Positions 46,208 to 56,020 of a stretch of DNA of 64,000 bases are shown in pieces. Source of the DNA: an uncultured Paracoccaceae bacterium (lineage in GTDB: Bacteria > Pseudomonadota > Alphaproteobacteria > Rhodobacterales > Rhodobacteraceae); NCBI GenBank assembly GCA_943787985.1, contig CALSOO010000004.1:372001-436000 (forward strand), written 5' to 3'. A program made the translations under genes and the position numbers. Position 1 is the stretch's first letter, and each line of letters begins with the position of its first letter. Under the pieces are notes generated by a model that saw only the letters and a list, made by a program, of their open reading frames with translations, was not told the DNA's origin and did not search any database.

Positions 46208-48817
46208 GGCGGCGGGCTTCTTCTCTGCGGCTGGCTTCTTCTTGGCTGCGGGCTTTTTCTTAGCTGCAGGTTTCTTCTTGGCGGCAGGTTTGCGTTTGCC
46301 TGTGCCCTTTTTCGCGGCCTTTTCATCAAGCAGTTGAACAGCCTGATCCATGCTCAGCTCTTCGGGGTCGATTTCTTTCGGAATCGTGGCGTTGACCTTT
46401 TCCCATTTCACGTAAGGACCATATTTGCCGCTCATAATGGCAACGTGCCCACCCTGATCAGGGTGCTCGCCCATTTCACGGATCGGTTTAGCCGCCACAC
46501 CGCGTCCGCCTCTGGAGGCTATTTTCTCGGCCAAAAGCTGCACAGCGCGGTTCATACCCACGGTCCAGACCTCGTCGATCCCCTCGAGGTTGGCGTTCGT
46601 GCCACCGCGATCCGACGTGGATTCTGCGTGCTTCAAATAGGGGCCGTACCGCCCGATGTTGGCCCAAACCATGATCCCGTCTTCGGGGTGTGGTCCGATT
46701 TCGCGGGGCAGTGACAACAGCTTGAGCGCTTGTTCCAAATCCACATCGGCGGGTGGCCAGTCTTTGGGAATGGATTGGCGTGGCGGTTTTTTGTTGTCGT
46801 CCGTCACTTCGCCGCGTTGGACATAAGGGCCAAAGCGCCCTTTGAAAGCGTAAATCTTGTCGCCCTCATCATCGCCAAGGTGTTTGCCCTCGGGAGGAAT
46901 GCCGCCCGTATCCTCGGCACCGGGAGGGCCGAAGGCGCGGGTATAGCGACACTCGGGATAGTTGGAACAACCGATAAACGCGCCACCGGAGCGCGCTGTG
47001 CGCATAGACAACCGCCCGATTTCGCAGTTCGGGCAAAGGCGTGGATCGCCACCCTCTTCTGTCGCGGGAAACAGGTGCGGCTCTAGAACATCGTTGATTT
47101 TCTCGAGCACTTCGGTGATGCGCAAATCGGAAGTTTCTGCAACAGCCGCCGAGAAGTCGCGCCAGAATGATGTCAGGACTTCTTTGTAGTCGCGATCGCC
47201 GGCACTCACATCATCAAGTTCTTCTTCGAGGCTGGCTGTAAAGTCATAGCCGACATACCGGCGGAAATAGTTCTCGAGGAATGCAATGACCAAGCGGCCT
47301 TTGTCTTCGGGGATCAGGCGGTTCTTCTCTTTGCGCACATAGTCGCGGTCCTGGATCGTTGTCACGATCGAGGCATAAGTCGACGGACGCCCAATGCCCA
47401 GTTCTTCCATGCGCTTCACCAAAGTCGCCTCGGTGTAGCGGGGGGGAGGCTGGGTAAAGTGCTGCTCCGGCATGATCTTTTTCTTGTCGGCCTTATCGCC
47501 GGACGTCAGCTGCGGTAGACGCTTGTCGTCGTCATCAACGACATCATCATCGCGGCCTTCTTCGTAAACCTTGAGGAAACCGTCAAACAGCATGACTTGG
47601 CCGGTGGCGCGCAGGCCCACTTGGCCATCTGCACTGCCAACATCCACAGTGGTGCGTTCCAGACGCGCGGATTCCATCTGACAGGCCAGCGTGCGCTTCC
47701 AGATCAGGTCGTATAATTTGCGCTGATCGGCGTCCATAATCTTGAGGGCCGCCGCATCATTGGTCATATCCGTCGGGCGGATACACTCGTGTGCTTCTTG
47801 AGCGTTTTTGGCTTTGTTTTTGTAAATGCGTGGCTGGGCCGGAACATACTTCGCGCCGTAGCGCTCTGTGATCGCGTCGCGGGCCATGGTCATCGCTTCG
47901 GGGGCCATGTCGATGCCATCTGTCCGCATGTATGTGATGTGACCTGCTTCATACAAGCGCTGCGCGTTGCTCATGCACTGGCGTGCACCCATGCCGAACT
48001 TCCGGCTGGCTTCTTGTTGCAGAGTGGACGTCATGAACGGCGCTGACGGGTTGCGTGTGGCGGGTTTCGCCTCAACCGACTGGATTTTCAGGTCGCGGCT
48101 GGTGAGGGCAGCCTCTGCCAATTCGGCCTGTTCCTGATTTGCGATATCGTAACGGTCAAGCTTTTTGCCCGCCAATGTGGTGAGGCGCGCCTCGTACTCT
48201 TGTCCCGTTGGCGAAGAGAGTATGGCTTTGACCGACCAGTATTCGCGGTTGCGGAAAGCTTCGATTTCCATTTCGCGTTCGGTGATTATGCGCAGGCATA
48301 CAGACTGCACACGTCCAGCGGAGCGCGATCCTGGCAGTTTGCGCCACAAGACGGGGGACAGATTGAAGCCCACCAGATAATCCAAAGCGCGGCGTGCCAA
48401 GTAGGCTTCAACCAAAGGCATGTCGACCTGACGCGGGTTTTTCATCGCCTCTGTGACCGCGGATTTGGTGATGGCGTTGAAAACCACGCGGCTGACAGGG
48501 GTGTCTTTCTTGATCGACTTGCGCTTGGTCAGGGCTTCCTGAAGGTGCCAAGAGATCGCTTCGCCTTCGCGGTCGGGGTCGGTTGCGAGGATCAGTTCGT
48601 TGTCGTCTTTCAGAGCATCTGCGATGGCTTTGACGTGCTTTTTGCTGTCGCTGCCGATCTCCCAAAGCATCTCAAATCCGTTGTCCGTATCCACGGATCC
48701 GTCTTTCGGGGGCAAGTCGCGTACGTGGCCGTAAGAGGCCAGCACGGTGTAGTTGTCACCCAAATACTTGTTGATTGTCTTGGCTTTAGCGGGCGATTCA
48801 ACAACAACGACTGGCAT
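46193..48817 (-). CDS. topA: DNA topoisomerase I
   Basis: Topoisomerase I relaxes negative supercoils. From ATG 48817 (MPVVVVESPAKAKTINKYLG) the product is 874 residues. The TOPRIM domain has ATDPDREGEAISWHLQEAL, the active-site tyrosine is in HITYMRTDGIDM at about residue 300, and a four-Cys zinc motif is visible as CPNCEIGRLSM and CSNYPECRYTR. Further C-terminal repeat domains follow. The protein ends in a Lys/Ala/Pro tail made of the repeated unit PAAKK, probably for DNA binding. ATG 48829 is four codons upstream and less likely. It follows dprA, a common alphaproteobacterial pair. Confidence 0.95.
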   Translation of the reverse strand: MPVVVVESPAKAKTINKYLGDNYTVLASYGHVRDLPPKDGSVDTDNGFEMLWEIGSDSKKHVKAIADALKDDNELILATDPDREGEAISWHLQEALTKRKSIKKDTPVSRVVFNAITKSAVTEAMKNPRQVDMPLVEAYLARRALDYLVGFNLSPVLWRKLPGSRSAGRVQSVCLRIITEREMEIEAFRNREYWSVKAILSSPTGQEYEARLTTLAGKKLDRYDIANQEQAELAEAALTSRDLKIQSVEAKPATRNPSAPFMTSTLQQEASRKFGMGARQCMSNAQRLYEAGHITYMRTDGIDMAPEAMTMARDAITERYGAKYVPAQPRIYKNKAKNAQEAHECIRPTDMTNDAAALKIMDADQRKLYDLIWKRTLACQMESARLERTTVDVGSADGQVGLRATGQVMLFDGFLKVYEEGRDDDVVDDDDKRLPQLTSGDKADKKKIMPEQHFTQPPPRYTEATLVKRMEELGIGRPSTYASIVTTIQDRDYVRKEKNRLIPEDKGRLVIAFLENYFRRYVGYDFTASLEEELDDVSAGDRDYKEVLTSFWRDFSAAVAETSDLRITEVLEKINDVLEPHLFPATEEGGDPRLCPNCEIGRLSMRTARSGGAFIGCSNYPECRYTRAFGPPGAEDTGGIPPEGKHLGDDEGDKIYAFKGRFGPYVQRGEVTDDNKKPPRQSIPKDWPPADVDLEQALKLLSLPREIGPHPEDGIMVWANIGRYGPYLKHAESTSDRGGTNANLEGIDEVWTVGMNRAVQLLAEKIASRGGRGVAAKPIREMGEHPDQGGHVAIMSGKYGPYVKWEKVNATIPKEIDPEELSMDQAVQLLDEKAAKKGTGKRKPAAKKKPAAKKKPAAKKKPAAEKKPAAAKKE

Positions 48818-48926
48818 ATTAAGAGGCACCTTTGGGGTTCGGTTTGTCGCTGTCTATGGCCGCGCAACGGGGTGTGTGCAAGCGTTTATTACGAACTGCG
48901 TGTCCATGTCGCGCCACACGACGGCG

Positions 48927-50105
48927 TTAATCGGTCCTTGTTAATAGGCCACTTTCGTTGCGCGCGATCTGTCCGGTCAGTTCCAGGGTGACCAGCGCCG
49001 GGGAGACATGTCGGGCAGGTTTTTGAAGATCTCGGATCAGTTGGTCTTCGGCGGTCGGAGAGGGGCCGAGCCGGTTTAGAATTTCGCGGTGCAACGCAGA
49101 CGTCTCGCGCAAACTTCGCGCGGGTTTGCGCGGGTTTGCTTTGGGTTTTTCAGGGGGGGGCGCTTCAAAGGGAAGGTCGGGTTGTGCATGAACTGTGGCG
49201 TCTTGTGCAAGCCCGATGACTTCGATGATGTCGCTGGCCGAGCGCACCAGGATCGCGCCGTCGCGCAGCAGCATATTGCATCCCGACGCGCGGGCATCAA
49301 ACGGATGCCCCGGCACGGCCATCACATCGCGTCCTTGATCCAGCGCGTCTCTTGCTGTGATCATACTGCCCGACTTTGCGGCAGCCTCCACAACAATTGT
49401 TGCGCGGCTCAACCCCGAGATGATGCGGTTGCGTTTGGGAAAGTGGCGCGCCATGGGTTGCAGCCCCATGGGCATTTCACTGAGCCGCAGGCCGGAACGT
49501 GCGATGTTGTGGGCGAGTTCTGTGTTCTCTGCGGGGTACATGACGTCCACGCCGCCGGCCTGAACTGCCACAGTGCCGCGCTCAAGAGCACCCAAATGGG
49601 CCGCACCATCCACGCCGCGTGCAAGTCCTGAGACCACGACAAAACCGGCTTCACCAAGCTCTGCGGCCAGCTTTTTCGCCATGCGCGTGCCAAGAGAGGA
49701 TGCATTTCGGGCACCGACCAAGGACACCATCGGGCGCTGCAACAAGGAAATATCGCCGACGGCCCATAAAAACGGAGGGGCATCATCGATTTGTGCCAAG
49801 GTTTGAGGATACTTTGGGTCTGTATGGTCCAACAATGTGGCACCAAAGGCACGTGCGGCCCTGAGTTCTGCCTGCACGACCCCTTCGGGGCAAATCTCGT
49901 AGCGTGAAACGCCGGCGGCACGCGCTACCTCAGGTAGCGCGGCCAGCGCGTTTTGCGCGGTGCCGTGTTCAATCAGCAAGCGTTTGTACGTTGATATGCC
50001 GACCCGGCGGGATCGCAACAGACGGAGACGGTTGAATTGATCAACTTCCGAGGTGGGTGGGAGTGGGGGGTGAGTGGAAGAAGGAGTGTATCCTTGTTCA
50101 GTCAT
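48927..50105 (-). CDS. dprA: DNA-processing protein DprA
   Basis: DprA protects incoming single-stranded DNA and loads RecA during natural transformation, and it is also conserved in species not known to be competent. The 392-residue product has an N-terminal helical region (FNRLRLLRSRRVG). The Rossmann-like core has VSLVGARNASSLGTRMA, VVVSGLARGVDGAAHLGALE, SGLSRATIVVEAAAKSGSMI and VPGHPFDARASGCNMLL. A C-terminal winged-helix domain ends ELTGQIARNESGLLTR. The length is normal for proteobacterial DprA. It is upstream of topA on the same strand. Confidence 0.94.
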   Translation of the reverse strand: MTEQGYTPSSTHPPLPPTSEVDQFNRLRLLRSRRVGISTYKRLLIEHGTAQNALAALPEVARAAGVSRYEICPEGVVQAELRAARAFGATLLDHTDPKYPQTLAQIDDAPPFLWAVGDISLLQRPMVSLVGARNASSLGTRMAKKLAAELGEAGFVVVSGLARGVDGAAHLGALERGTVAVQAGGVDVMYPAENTELAHNIARSGLRLSEMPMGLQPMARHFPKRNRIISGLSRATIVVEAAAKSGSMITARDALDQGRDVMAVPGHPFDARASGCNMLLRDGAILVRSASDIIEVIGLAQDATVHAQPDLPFEAPPPEKPKANPRKPARSLRETSALHREILNRLGPSPTAEDQLIRDLQKPARHVSPALVTLELTGQIARNESGLLTRTD

Positions 50106-50169
50106 CCCGTTGCTCCGTCTGTTGCTGAATCACTTATAAGATTAAGCTGGTTAACATGGTGTGAACAAA

Positions 50170-50190
50170 CTCCCCCTTATTTGAGGGGAG
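50170..50190 (-). terminator. Intrinsic terminator after tldD
   Basis: CTCCCC (50170-50175) pairs with GGGGAG (50185-50190). On the minus strand TTTGTT follows the stem. On the plus strand a T-rich tract (about 50195-50210) follows, so it could act both ways. Confidence 0.55.
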
Positions 50191-50227
50191 GTTGTCGTTT
50201 TTTGTTTTTTGTTGAAAGGCATTTGGA

Positions 50228-51649
50228 TCAGGTCGCGCTGCCACCTACTGTCAGCCCACCAATCATCAGCGTTGGCTGGCCAACTCCGACAGGCACCCAT
50301 TGTCCGGCTTTTCCGCAATTGCCCATTCCGGGGTCCAGCGCCATGTCGTTTCCGATGCCGCGAATCTGTTTGAGGGCGGTGGCCCCGTCTCCGATCAGGG
50401 TCGCGCCTTTGACAGGGGCTCCGACCACGCCGTTCTGGACGCGGTAGGCTTCGGTGCAGTTGAAAACAAATTTGCCGTTTGTGATGTCTACTTGTCCGCC
50501 GCCGAAACCAACCGCGTAAATCCCGTCCTTGAGGTCGGCGACGATATCACCGGGTTTTGTATTTCCGCCCAGCATATAGGTGTTGGTCATACGGGGCATG
50601 GGCGCATGGGCATAGCTTTCGCGACGTCCGTTTCCTGTGGCCTTGACCCCCATCAGGCGTGCATTTTGCCGGTCCTGCATGTAGCCGACCAATATACCGT
50701 CTTCGATGAGGATATTTTTGCCCGAGGGCGTTCCTTCATCATCGATACTAATCGAACCGCGCCGATCGGGAATCGTTCCGTCATCAAGCACTGTCACACC
50801 TTCGGCGGCGATACGTTGCCCCATCAAGCCTGCAAATGCAGAACTCCCCTTGCGGTTAAAGTCACCTTCCAGCCCGTGTCCTATGGCTTCGTGCAGCAAA
50901 ATTCCGGGCCATCCAGGGCCGAGCACCACATCCATAATGCCCGCCGGTGCCGGAACCGCCTCCAAATTGACAACAGCCACGCGCAACGCTTCGCGGATTT
51001 TGACTTTCCAATCCGCCGGATCAAGCAACCCGTCCAAACCAACACGCCCGCCACCGCCAGCAGAACCGGATTCGCGCCGCCCGTTCTGTTCGACCATCAC
51101 AGATACATTGACCCGTGTCATAGGGCGAACATCGCGCACAGACGTGCCTTCGGGGCGCAAAATTTCGACTTCCTGTAGTGATGCAGCGATGCTTGCAGTG
51201 ACTTGCACGATCCGTGGGTCCAAATCGCGGGCATAGGCATCCATTTCGCGCAGGCTTTCAAGTTTGACAGGAAAGCTGGCACCGGCAATGGGGTCCGCGT
51301 CTGTGTACAGCTTCTCGTTTGTGGCTTGAGGACCATCGGCCCATGTTCCGCCGCCATCTCCGACGGCCAAGCGTGCAGTTTCTGTTGCGCGCTTTAATGC
51401 AGATTCGCTGATTTCGGTGGAATGGGCATATCCGGACACTTCGCCGTTCACAGCCCGCAGGCCGAATCCCTCGGAGGCGTCATAGCTGGCGGTCTTGAGG
51501 CGTCCGTCGTCAAAAACCATGGCCTCGGAGCGCACACGTTCAAAAAATATTTCTCCGTCATCCGCGCCCGCAGTGGCATGGCGCAACTGCGCGAGCGCTG
51601 CGTCGCGATCTAAATTGTCCGTATATGGAGAGAAGGGGCCATCGGTCAT
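50228..51649 (-). CDS. tldD: Metalloprotease TldD
   Basis: TldD with TldE forms a heterodimeric zinc protease that processes small peptides such as microcins and CcdA-type antitoxins. The 473-residue product carries the zinc motif HEAIGHGLEGD. Flanking family blocks are GWPGILLHEAIG, FNRKGSSAFAGLMGQ, TVLDDGTIPDRRGSISIDDE, GYMQDRQNARLMGVKATGNG and RRESYAHAPMPRMTNTYM. The product starts MTDGPFSPYTDNLDRDAAL. TldE is not in the window. It diverges from the cytochrome oxidase operon, an order seen in many Rhodobacterales. Confidence 0.94.
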   Translation of the reverse strand: MTDGPFSPYTDNLDRDAALAQLRHATAGADDGEIFFERVRSEAMVFDDGRLKTASYDASEGFGLRAVNGEVSGYAHSTEISESALKRATETARLAVGDGGGTWADGPQATNEKLYTDADPIAGASFPVKLESLREMDAYARDLDPRIVQVTASIAASLQEVEILRPEGTSVRDVRPMTRVNVSVMVEQNGRRESGSAGGGGRVGLDGLLDPADWKVKIREALRVAVVNLEAVPAPAGIMDVVLGPGWPGILLHEAIGHGLEGDFNRKGSSAFAGLMGQRIAAEGVTVLDDGTIPDRRGSISIDDEGTPSGKNILIEDGILVGYMQDRQNARLMGVKATGNGRRESYAHAPMPRMTNTYMLGGNTKPGDIVADLKDGIYAVGFGGGQVDITNGKFVFNCTEAYRVQNGVVGAPVKGATLIGDGATALKQIRGIGNDMALDPGMGNCGKAGQWVPVGVGQPTLMIGGLTVGGSAT

Positions 51650-51733
51650 TGTTCAAGTCCTGTTATTTGGCGGACGCATTATGTTTCGCGCGAAAGCGTC
51701 CGTTTGCCGCGCCTCAAAAGGCTTTATCTTGAG

Positions 51734-51762
51734 TTAAGAATATGATTGTAAGCACCGATAAT
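51734..51762 (+). promoter_or_regulatory. Candidate promoter of the cytochrome oxidase operon
   Basis: TTAAGA (51734-51739), 17 bases, GATAAT (51757-51762) lies about 75 bases before the ctaC ATG. It is a moderate match to the sigma-70 consensus. Confidence 0.35.
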
Positions 51763-51837
51763 ACAACGGGAGGCGAGAGCAGTGCGTGCAATTGGCCTTT
51801 TCCCGACGCAACAGCGATCCAGAGATCAGGACGACAC

Positions 51838-52686
51838 ATGAAAAAGCTTTTCTCCCTCACTGGCCTTATGACGGCCGTCGCGGCCATCCCTGCTTGGTCC
51901 CAGGACAACCTTGGTGATCTTGAGATCATCGGTAAACCGATTGACGGCAAGATGGGGTTCCAACCTGCTGCAACAGAGCTCGCGCGTGACCTCCAGTGGC
52001 TTGACGGTATGATTCTTGTGGTCATCACTATCATCACTGTGTTCGTCACCGGCCTGCTTTTGTGGGTCGGCTACCGGTATAACCGCAAACGCAACCCCGT
52101 TGCCGCCTCCTTCACGCACCACACGCCGGTTGAGGTTGCTTGGACGATCATTCCGATTATTATCCTCGTCGGTATTGGCGCATATTCCTTGCCTATCTTG
52201 TTCAAGCAACAAGAAATCCCCGAAGCGGACATCACGATCAAAGTGACAGGGTACCAATGGTACTGGGGCTATGAGTATGTGGATCACGAATTCGCATTCG
52301 ACAGTTTTATGCTGCCGCGCGAAGACCTCGAAGCTGCTGGATACTCACAGTCCGAGTACCTGTTGGCCACTGACACATCTGTGGTCGTCCCGGTCAACAA
52401 AACCGTTGTTATGCAAGTGACGGGCGCTGACGTTATCCATGCCTGGACCATTCCGGCGTTTGGTGTGAAGCAAGACGCGGTGCCGGGCCGCCTGGCTGAG
52501 CTTTGGTTCTCCGCCGAGCAGGAAGGCATCTACTTTGGCCAGTGCTCAGAACTGTGTGGCAAAGATCACGCTTACATGCCGATCACAGTCAAAGTTGTGA
52601 GCCAAGAGGTGTATGACGCTTGGCTGGCCGGTGCGATTGATGAATACGCAGCCGCACCTGCAGGTGTTCAAGTCGCGTCTAATTAA
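51838..52686 (+). CDS. ctaC: Cytochrome c oxidase subunit II
   Basis: CtaC is the copper subunit of aa3 oxidase that takes electrons from cytochrome c. From ATG 51838 the product is 282 residues. It has a signal peptide ([20 protein letters not shown]), two membrane helices and a periplasmic cupredoxin domain. The CuA site appears as a His in [15 protein letters not shown], with both cysteines, Glu, His and Met in [14 protein letters not shown]. The upstream in-frame ATG (51742) would precede the signal peptide and is rejected. It heads an operon with ctaB, ctaG and ctaE; subunit I (ctaD) is elsewhere, as in Rhodobacter and Paracoccus. Confidence 0.95.
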   Translation: MKKLFSLTGLMTAVAAIPAWSQDNLGDLEIIGKPIDGKMGFQPAATELARDLQWLDGMILVVITIITVFVTGLLLWVGYRYNRKRNPVAASFTHHTPVEVAWTIIPIIILVGIGAYSLPILFKQQEIPEADITIKVTGYQWYWGYEYVDHEFAFDSFMLPREDLEAAGYSQSEYLLATDTSVVVPVNKTVVMQVTGADVIHAWTIPAFGVKQDAVPGRLAELWFSAEQEGIYFGQCSELCGKDHAYMPITVKVVSQEVYDAWLAGAIDEYAAAPAGVQVASN

Positions 52687-52691
52687 GCGTC

Positions 52692-52712
52692 AGGTGGGGG
52701 AATCCCCCACCT
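52692..52712 (+). terminator. Strong hairpin between ctaC and ctaB
   Basis: AGGTGGGGG (52692-52700) pairs perfectly with CCCCCACCT (52704-52712) over an AAT loop. No T tract follows, so it probably attenuates transcription or protects the ctaC message, giving more subunit II than assembly factors. Confidence 0.5.
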
Positions 52713-52739
52713 CATGAAATTGGCAGGGAAACCGACCAA

Positions 52740-53678
52740 ATGACAGATGTTAGCTACAATACCGACACGCAAGAGGCAGAGCCGACTATGCGTGACTTTT
52801 ACGAGCTGATGAAGCCACGTGTGATGCAACTTGTTGTTTTCACGGCAGTTGTTGGTCTGTTGGCTGCGCCTGTGTCCGTGCACCCCGTCATTGCGTTCGC
52901 TTCGATTTTGTTCATTGCGGTTGGTGCTGGAGCATCGGGCGCGTTGAACATGTGGTGGGACGCCGACATCGATCAAGTGATGAAGCGGACGGCGAAACGC
53001 CCGATTCCCGCTGGCAATGTCAAACCAGGCGAAGCGTTAAATCTGGGTGTCGCATTATCAGGCCTTGCTGTGATGATGCTGGCATTGTCTGCCAACCTGC
53101 TGGCCGCGGCACTTCTGGCCTTTACGATCTTTTTTTACATCGTAATTTATTCAATGTGGCTGAAACGCTCCACGCCGCAAAACATCGTTATTGGTGGCGC
53201 GGCGGGGGCCTTCCCTCCGGTCATTGGCTGGGTTGTGGCAACCGGGTCGATGGCGGTTGAACCCTGGTTGATGTTTGCGTTGATCTTCATGTGGACACCG
53301 CCGCATTTCTGGGCATTGGCCCTGTTCATGCGGTCGGACTATGATGATGCGGGTGTGCCGATGTTGACTGTGACGCATGGCCGTCCGGCAACACGCCGAC
53401 ATATCCTGGTGTACACTGTTTTGCTGACTGTTTTGGCGGTTGGCACCGCATTTACATCCATTGGCGGCCCGATCTATTTGCTGGCTGCGCTGATTTTGAA
53501 CGGTCTCTTCCTGAAGGGCGCGGTAGACATCTGGCGTCGCGACGAAGTTATGTCCGAAGAGGATAACTTTGCAGTTGAACGCAAATTTTTCAAACTTTCG
53601 CTTCTATATCTTTTCTTGCACTTCGGTGCGATTCTGGCCGAGGCGCTCTTGCGACCTTGGGGTTTGGGAGGCTGGTAA
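52740..53678 (+). CDS. ctaB: Protohaem IX farnesyltransferase (haem O synthase)
   Basis: CtaB converts haem B to haem O, a precursor of haem A for the oxidase. This 312-residue UbiA-superfamily membrane protein has about nine helices. The prenyl-diphosphate-binding motif is NMWWDADIDQVMKRTAKRP, and a second conserved block is WTPPHFWALALFMRSDYDDAG. Its place between ctaC and ctaG is the classical order. The stop shares one base with the start of the next small gene. Confidence 0.94.
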   Translation: MTDVSYNTDTQEAEPTMRDFYELMKPRVMQLVVFTAVVGLLAAPVSVHPVIAFASILFIAVGAGASGALNMWWDADIDQVMKRTAKRPIPAGNVKPGEALNLGVALSGLAVMMLALSANLLAAALLAFTIFFYIVIYSMWLKRSTPQNIVIGGAAGAFPPVIGWVVATGSMAVEPWLMFALIFMWTPPHFWALALFMRSDYDDAGVPMLTVTHGRPATRRHILVYTVLLTVLAVGTAFTSIGGPIYLLAALILNGLFLKGAVDIWRRDEVMSEEDNFAVERKFFKLSLLYLFLHFGAILAEALLRPWGLGGW

Positions 53679-53839
53679 TGTCGATCAAAGTTGAACATGA
53701 AATCCACCGACGCCGCAAAGGGCGAAATATGGGCGTGGGCCTTCTGCTTGTAGGGTTCGTGGTTCTGGTCTTGGCACTGACCTTTACCAAGGTGACCAGT
53801 GGTGATTTTGAACTTCCTCGGGCTGAGGAACTGCAATGA
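53678..53839 (+). CDS. coxF: CoxF-like small membrane protein
   Basis: The product is 53 residues, MSIKVEHEIHRRRKGRNMG followed by a single hydrophobic helix (VGLLLVGFVVLVLALTF) and a short tail. The start is TAATG, overlapping the ctaB stop by one base, and the end overlaps ctaG by 4 bases, so it is translationally coupled. Small proteins of this layout at this position are annotated as cytochrome oxidase assembly factor CoxF in Rhodobacterales. Its molecular role is not established. Confidence 0.75.
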   Translation: MSIKVEHEIHRRRKGRNMGVGLLLVGFVVLVLALTFTKVTSGDFELPRAEELQ

Positions 53840-54417
53840 AGTTAGGACTTGAAGGACCACGTAAGACTGTCGCGCAAACCGTTTCCTTGGTGCTCGTTAT
53901 GGGCGGATTGGCATGGGCGTCAGTCCCCTTTTACGACTGGTTCTGCCGCGTCACAGGATTTGGGGGAACGCCTGGCATTTCCGAGGTGGCCTCTGACGAA
54001 ATCCTGAAGCAGACAATAACCGTCCGCTTCGATGGATCACTGCAGCGCGATATGCCATGGACCTTCAAACCTGAAGTGCGCGAAATGGAAATCCGGATCG
54101 GTGATACGGGATTGGCATTTTATGAAGCATACAATCCGACAGACAAACCTGTTGCGGGATCAGCAAGTTACAACGTTGCTCCCTATCAAGCGGGCTATTT
54201 CTTTAACAAAATCGATTGTTTTTGTTTTGAAGAACAAGTTCTGGCGCCAGGTGAGCGCGTTATGATGCCTGTAACTTTTTATGTGGCTCCTGAAATCGTG
54301 GATGACCGCGACGGGAAACACGTGCATACGATCACGCTAAGTTATACTTTTTACGAAATCGATCTTCCCGAAGGCTACGCAGCCCTCGAGACAGACACTG
54401 ACACCAACCTGAACTGA
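53836..54417 (+). CDS. ctaG: Cytochrome c oxidase assembly protein CtaG/Cox11
   Basis: CtaG inserts copper into the CuB site of subunit I. The 193-residue product has one N-terminal helix ([20 protein letters not shown]) and a periplasmic Ig-like domain. The copper ligands are the paired cysteines in [12 protein letters not shown], and the conserved block [14 protein letters not shown] precedes them. Start and coxF stop overlap by 4 bases. Confidence 0.95.
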   Translation: MKLGLEGPRKTVAQTVSLVLVMGGLAWASVPFYDWFCRVTGFGGTPGISEVASDEILKQTITVRFDGSLQRDMPWTFKPEVREMEIRIGDTGLAFYEAYNPTDKPVAGSASYNVAPYQAGYFFNKIDCFCFEEQVLAPGERVMMPVTFYVAPEIVDDRDGKHVHTITLSYTFYEIDLPEGYAALETDTDTNLN

Positions 54418-54428
54418 GGGACGCACTC

Positions 54429-55229
54429 ATGGCCCACGCAAAAAATCACGACTATCACATTCTCGCGCCGTCAACATGGCCGCTTCTGGCTGCTGCAGGG
54501 GCCTTCGCCATGCTGTTTGGCGCTGTCCTTTGGATGCACGACAGCGGACCATGGCTGTTCCTGATCGGTCTTGCCGGTGTTCTCTACGTTATGTTCGCAT
54601 GGTGGTCGGAATGCGTCGCCGAATCCAAAGTCGGCGACCACACGCCAGTGGTTCAGATCGGACTGCGCTACGGTGTGATCTTGTTCATTATGTCAGAGGT
54701 CATGTTCTTTGCAGCTTGGTTCTGGTCGTTTTTCAAGCACGCAATCTATCCCATGGAAGACTACGCAGGCACAGAATATGTGGCTCCTATTTTCTATCAG
54801 GTCGACGCATTGCACCTTCCTTTGATCAACACATTGGTTTTGCTTTTGTCTGGCTGTGCCGTGACGTGGGCGCACCATGCTTTGGTCCATGAAAACAACC
54901 GCAAGGACCTGATCACAGGTTTGGCGATTTCCATTGCGCTTGGTGTCTTGTTCACAGGGTTGCAGGCCTATGAATATGGCTACTTGCTCAAGCAGGGCTG
55001 GGAGTTTGGCGGCGATGAATTCTTCTCGAACTTCTTTATGGCAACCGGGTTCCACGGCTTCCATGTTCTTATCGGAACAATCTTCCTGACGGTCTGTTTG
55101 ATCCGTGCGATCAAAGGGGATTTCACCCCCGAACGTCACATCGGTTTTGAAGCCGCTGCATGGTATTGGCACTTCGTTGATGTTGTTTGGTTGTTCCTGT
55201 TCTTTGCTGTGTACCTCTGGGGTATCTAA
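54429..55229 (+). CDS. ctaE: Cytochrome c oxidase subunit III
   Basis: CtaE is the core membrane subunit of aa3 oxidase that helps stabilise proton uptake. The 266-residue product has seven predicted helices. Conserved stretches include [53 protein letters not shown] and [18 protein letters not shown]. It is followed by a strong intrinsic terminator, so it is probably the last gene of the ctaC operon proper. Confidence 0.96.
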   Translation: MAHAKNHDYHILAPSTWPLLAAAGAFAMLFGAVLWMHDSGPWLFLIGLAGVLYVMFAWWSECVAESKVGDHTPVVQIGLRYGVILFIMSEVMFFAAWFWSFFKHAIYPMEDYAGTEYVAPIFYQVDALHLPLINTLVLLLSGCAVTWAHHALVHENNRKDLITGLAISIALGVLFTGLQAYEYGYLLKQGWEFGGDEFFSNFFMATGFHGFHVLIGTIFLTVCLIRAIKGDFTPERHIGFEAAAWYWHFVDVVWLFLFFAVYLWGI

Positions 55230-55272
55230 GCGGCTAAGGCGTGGTTGCACATGCCTGTCAAACCCTTACAAG

Positions 55273-55306
55273 CAAGGCGCGTGATTCAGTCACGCGCCTT
55301 GTTTTT
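55273..55306 (+). terminator. Intrinsic terminator after ctaE
   Basis: A perfect 12-bp stem (55273-55284 with 55290-55301), a 5-base loop and TTTTTT right after the stem form a classical Rho-independent terminator. Confidence 0.88.
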
Positions 55307-55323
55307 TGGACCATGAAACGCGC

Positions 55324-56016
55324 ATGAACCGAATTCTGTTCTTTTTGATCTTTGGCTTGAGTGGGGCTGCCATTCTGATTGGCCTTGGGGTTTGGCAAGT
55401 GCAGCGCTTGGGCTGGAAGCAAGATGTGTTGGCGCAGATTGAATCCAGAGTTGCGGCAGCGCCAGTCCCTTTGAGCGCGCCCGCCCTGACGGCACCCGCA
55501 GCGCGCTATATGCCCGTTACAGTTCAGGGTCGGTTTCGTGACTCCCATGCAGATGATCATTTGCGCGCGCTTGCGTCGCGCCGCAATATCGGCGCCGTAT
55601 ATCGCATTATTCGCCCGTTTCAGACCGAAAACATGGGTTTGATCCTTGTAGATACAGGTTGGCTGCGCAGCGATGCTCCTTTGGAGGCGGTCCCCCTGGG
55701 GCCTATTCAATTGACGGGCAATCTGGATCGACCGAATGAGATCGACAAATTCACCCCATCACCGGAAGCTGACTCCAACGTTCTGTTTGCGCGGGACGTG
55801 GATTATATGGCTGAACGTCTGGGGACACAGCCTGTTATGGTTGTTTTGCGGGATATGCCACAGACGGACCTTGGGGTGACCCCTTGGCCTGTTGACGCTG
55901 GTAATATTCCCAACAATCATCTTCAATATGCACTAACCTGGTTTTCGCTGGCCTTCATCTGGGTGGTGATGACCGCATACTTCCTGACGCGCGGTCTTCG
56001 CGCCAAACCCGAGTGA
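55324..56016 (+). CDS. SURF1 family cytochrome oxidase assembly protein
   Basis: The product is 230 residues from ATG 55324. One helix lies near each terminus (ILFFLIFGLSGAAILIGLG and WFSLAFIWVVMTAYFL) and the domain between is periplasmic. SURF1 blocks seen are GVWQVQRLGWK, RYMPVTVQGRF, LILVDTGWLRS and NNHLQYALTWFSLA. Bacterial SURF1 assists haem A insertion into subunit I. It lies just after the ctaE terminator and 4 bases before thrC, so it may be transcribed with thrC or by read-through. A start at 55306 would overlap the terminator and is unlikely. Confidence 0.9.
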   Translation: MNRILFFLIFGLSGAAILIGLGVWQVQRLGWKQDVLAQIESRVAAAPVPLSAPALTAPAARYMPVTVQGRFRDSHADDHLRALASRRNIGAVYRIIRPFQTENMGLILVDTGWLRSDAPLEAVPLGPIQLTGNLDRPNEIDKFTPSPEADSNVLFARDVDYMAERLGTQPVMVVLRDMPQTDLGVTPWPVDAGNIPNNHLQYALTWFSLAFIWVVMTAYFLTRGLRAKPE

Positions 56017-56020
56017 TACT

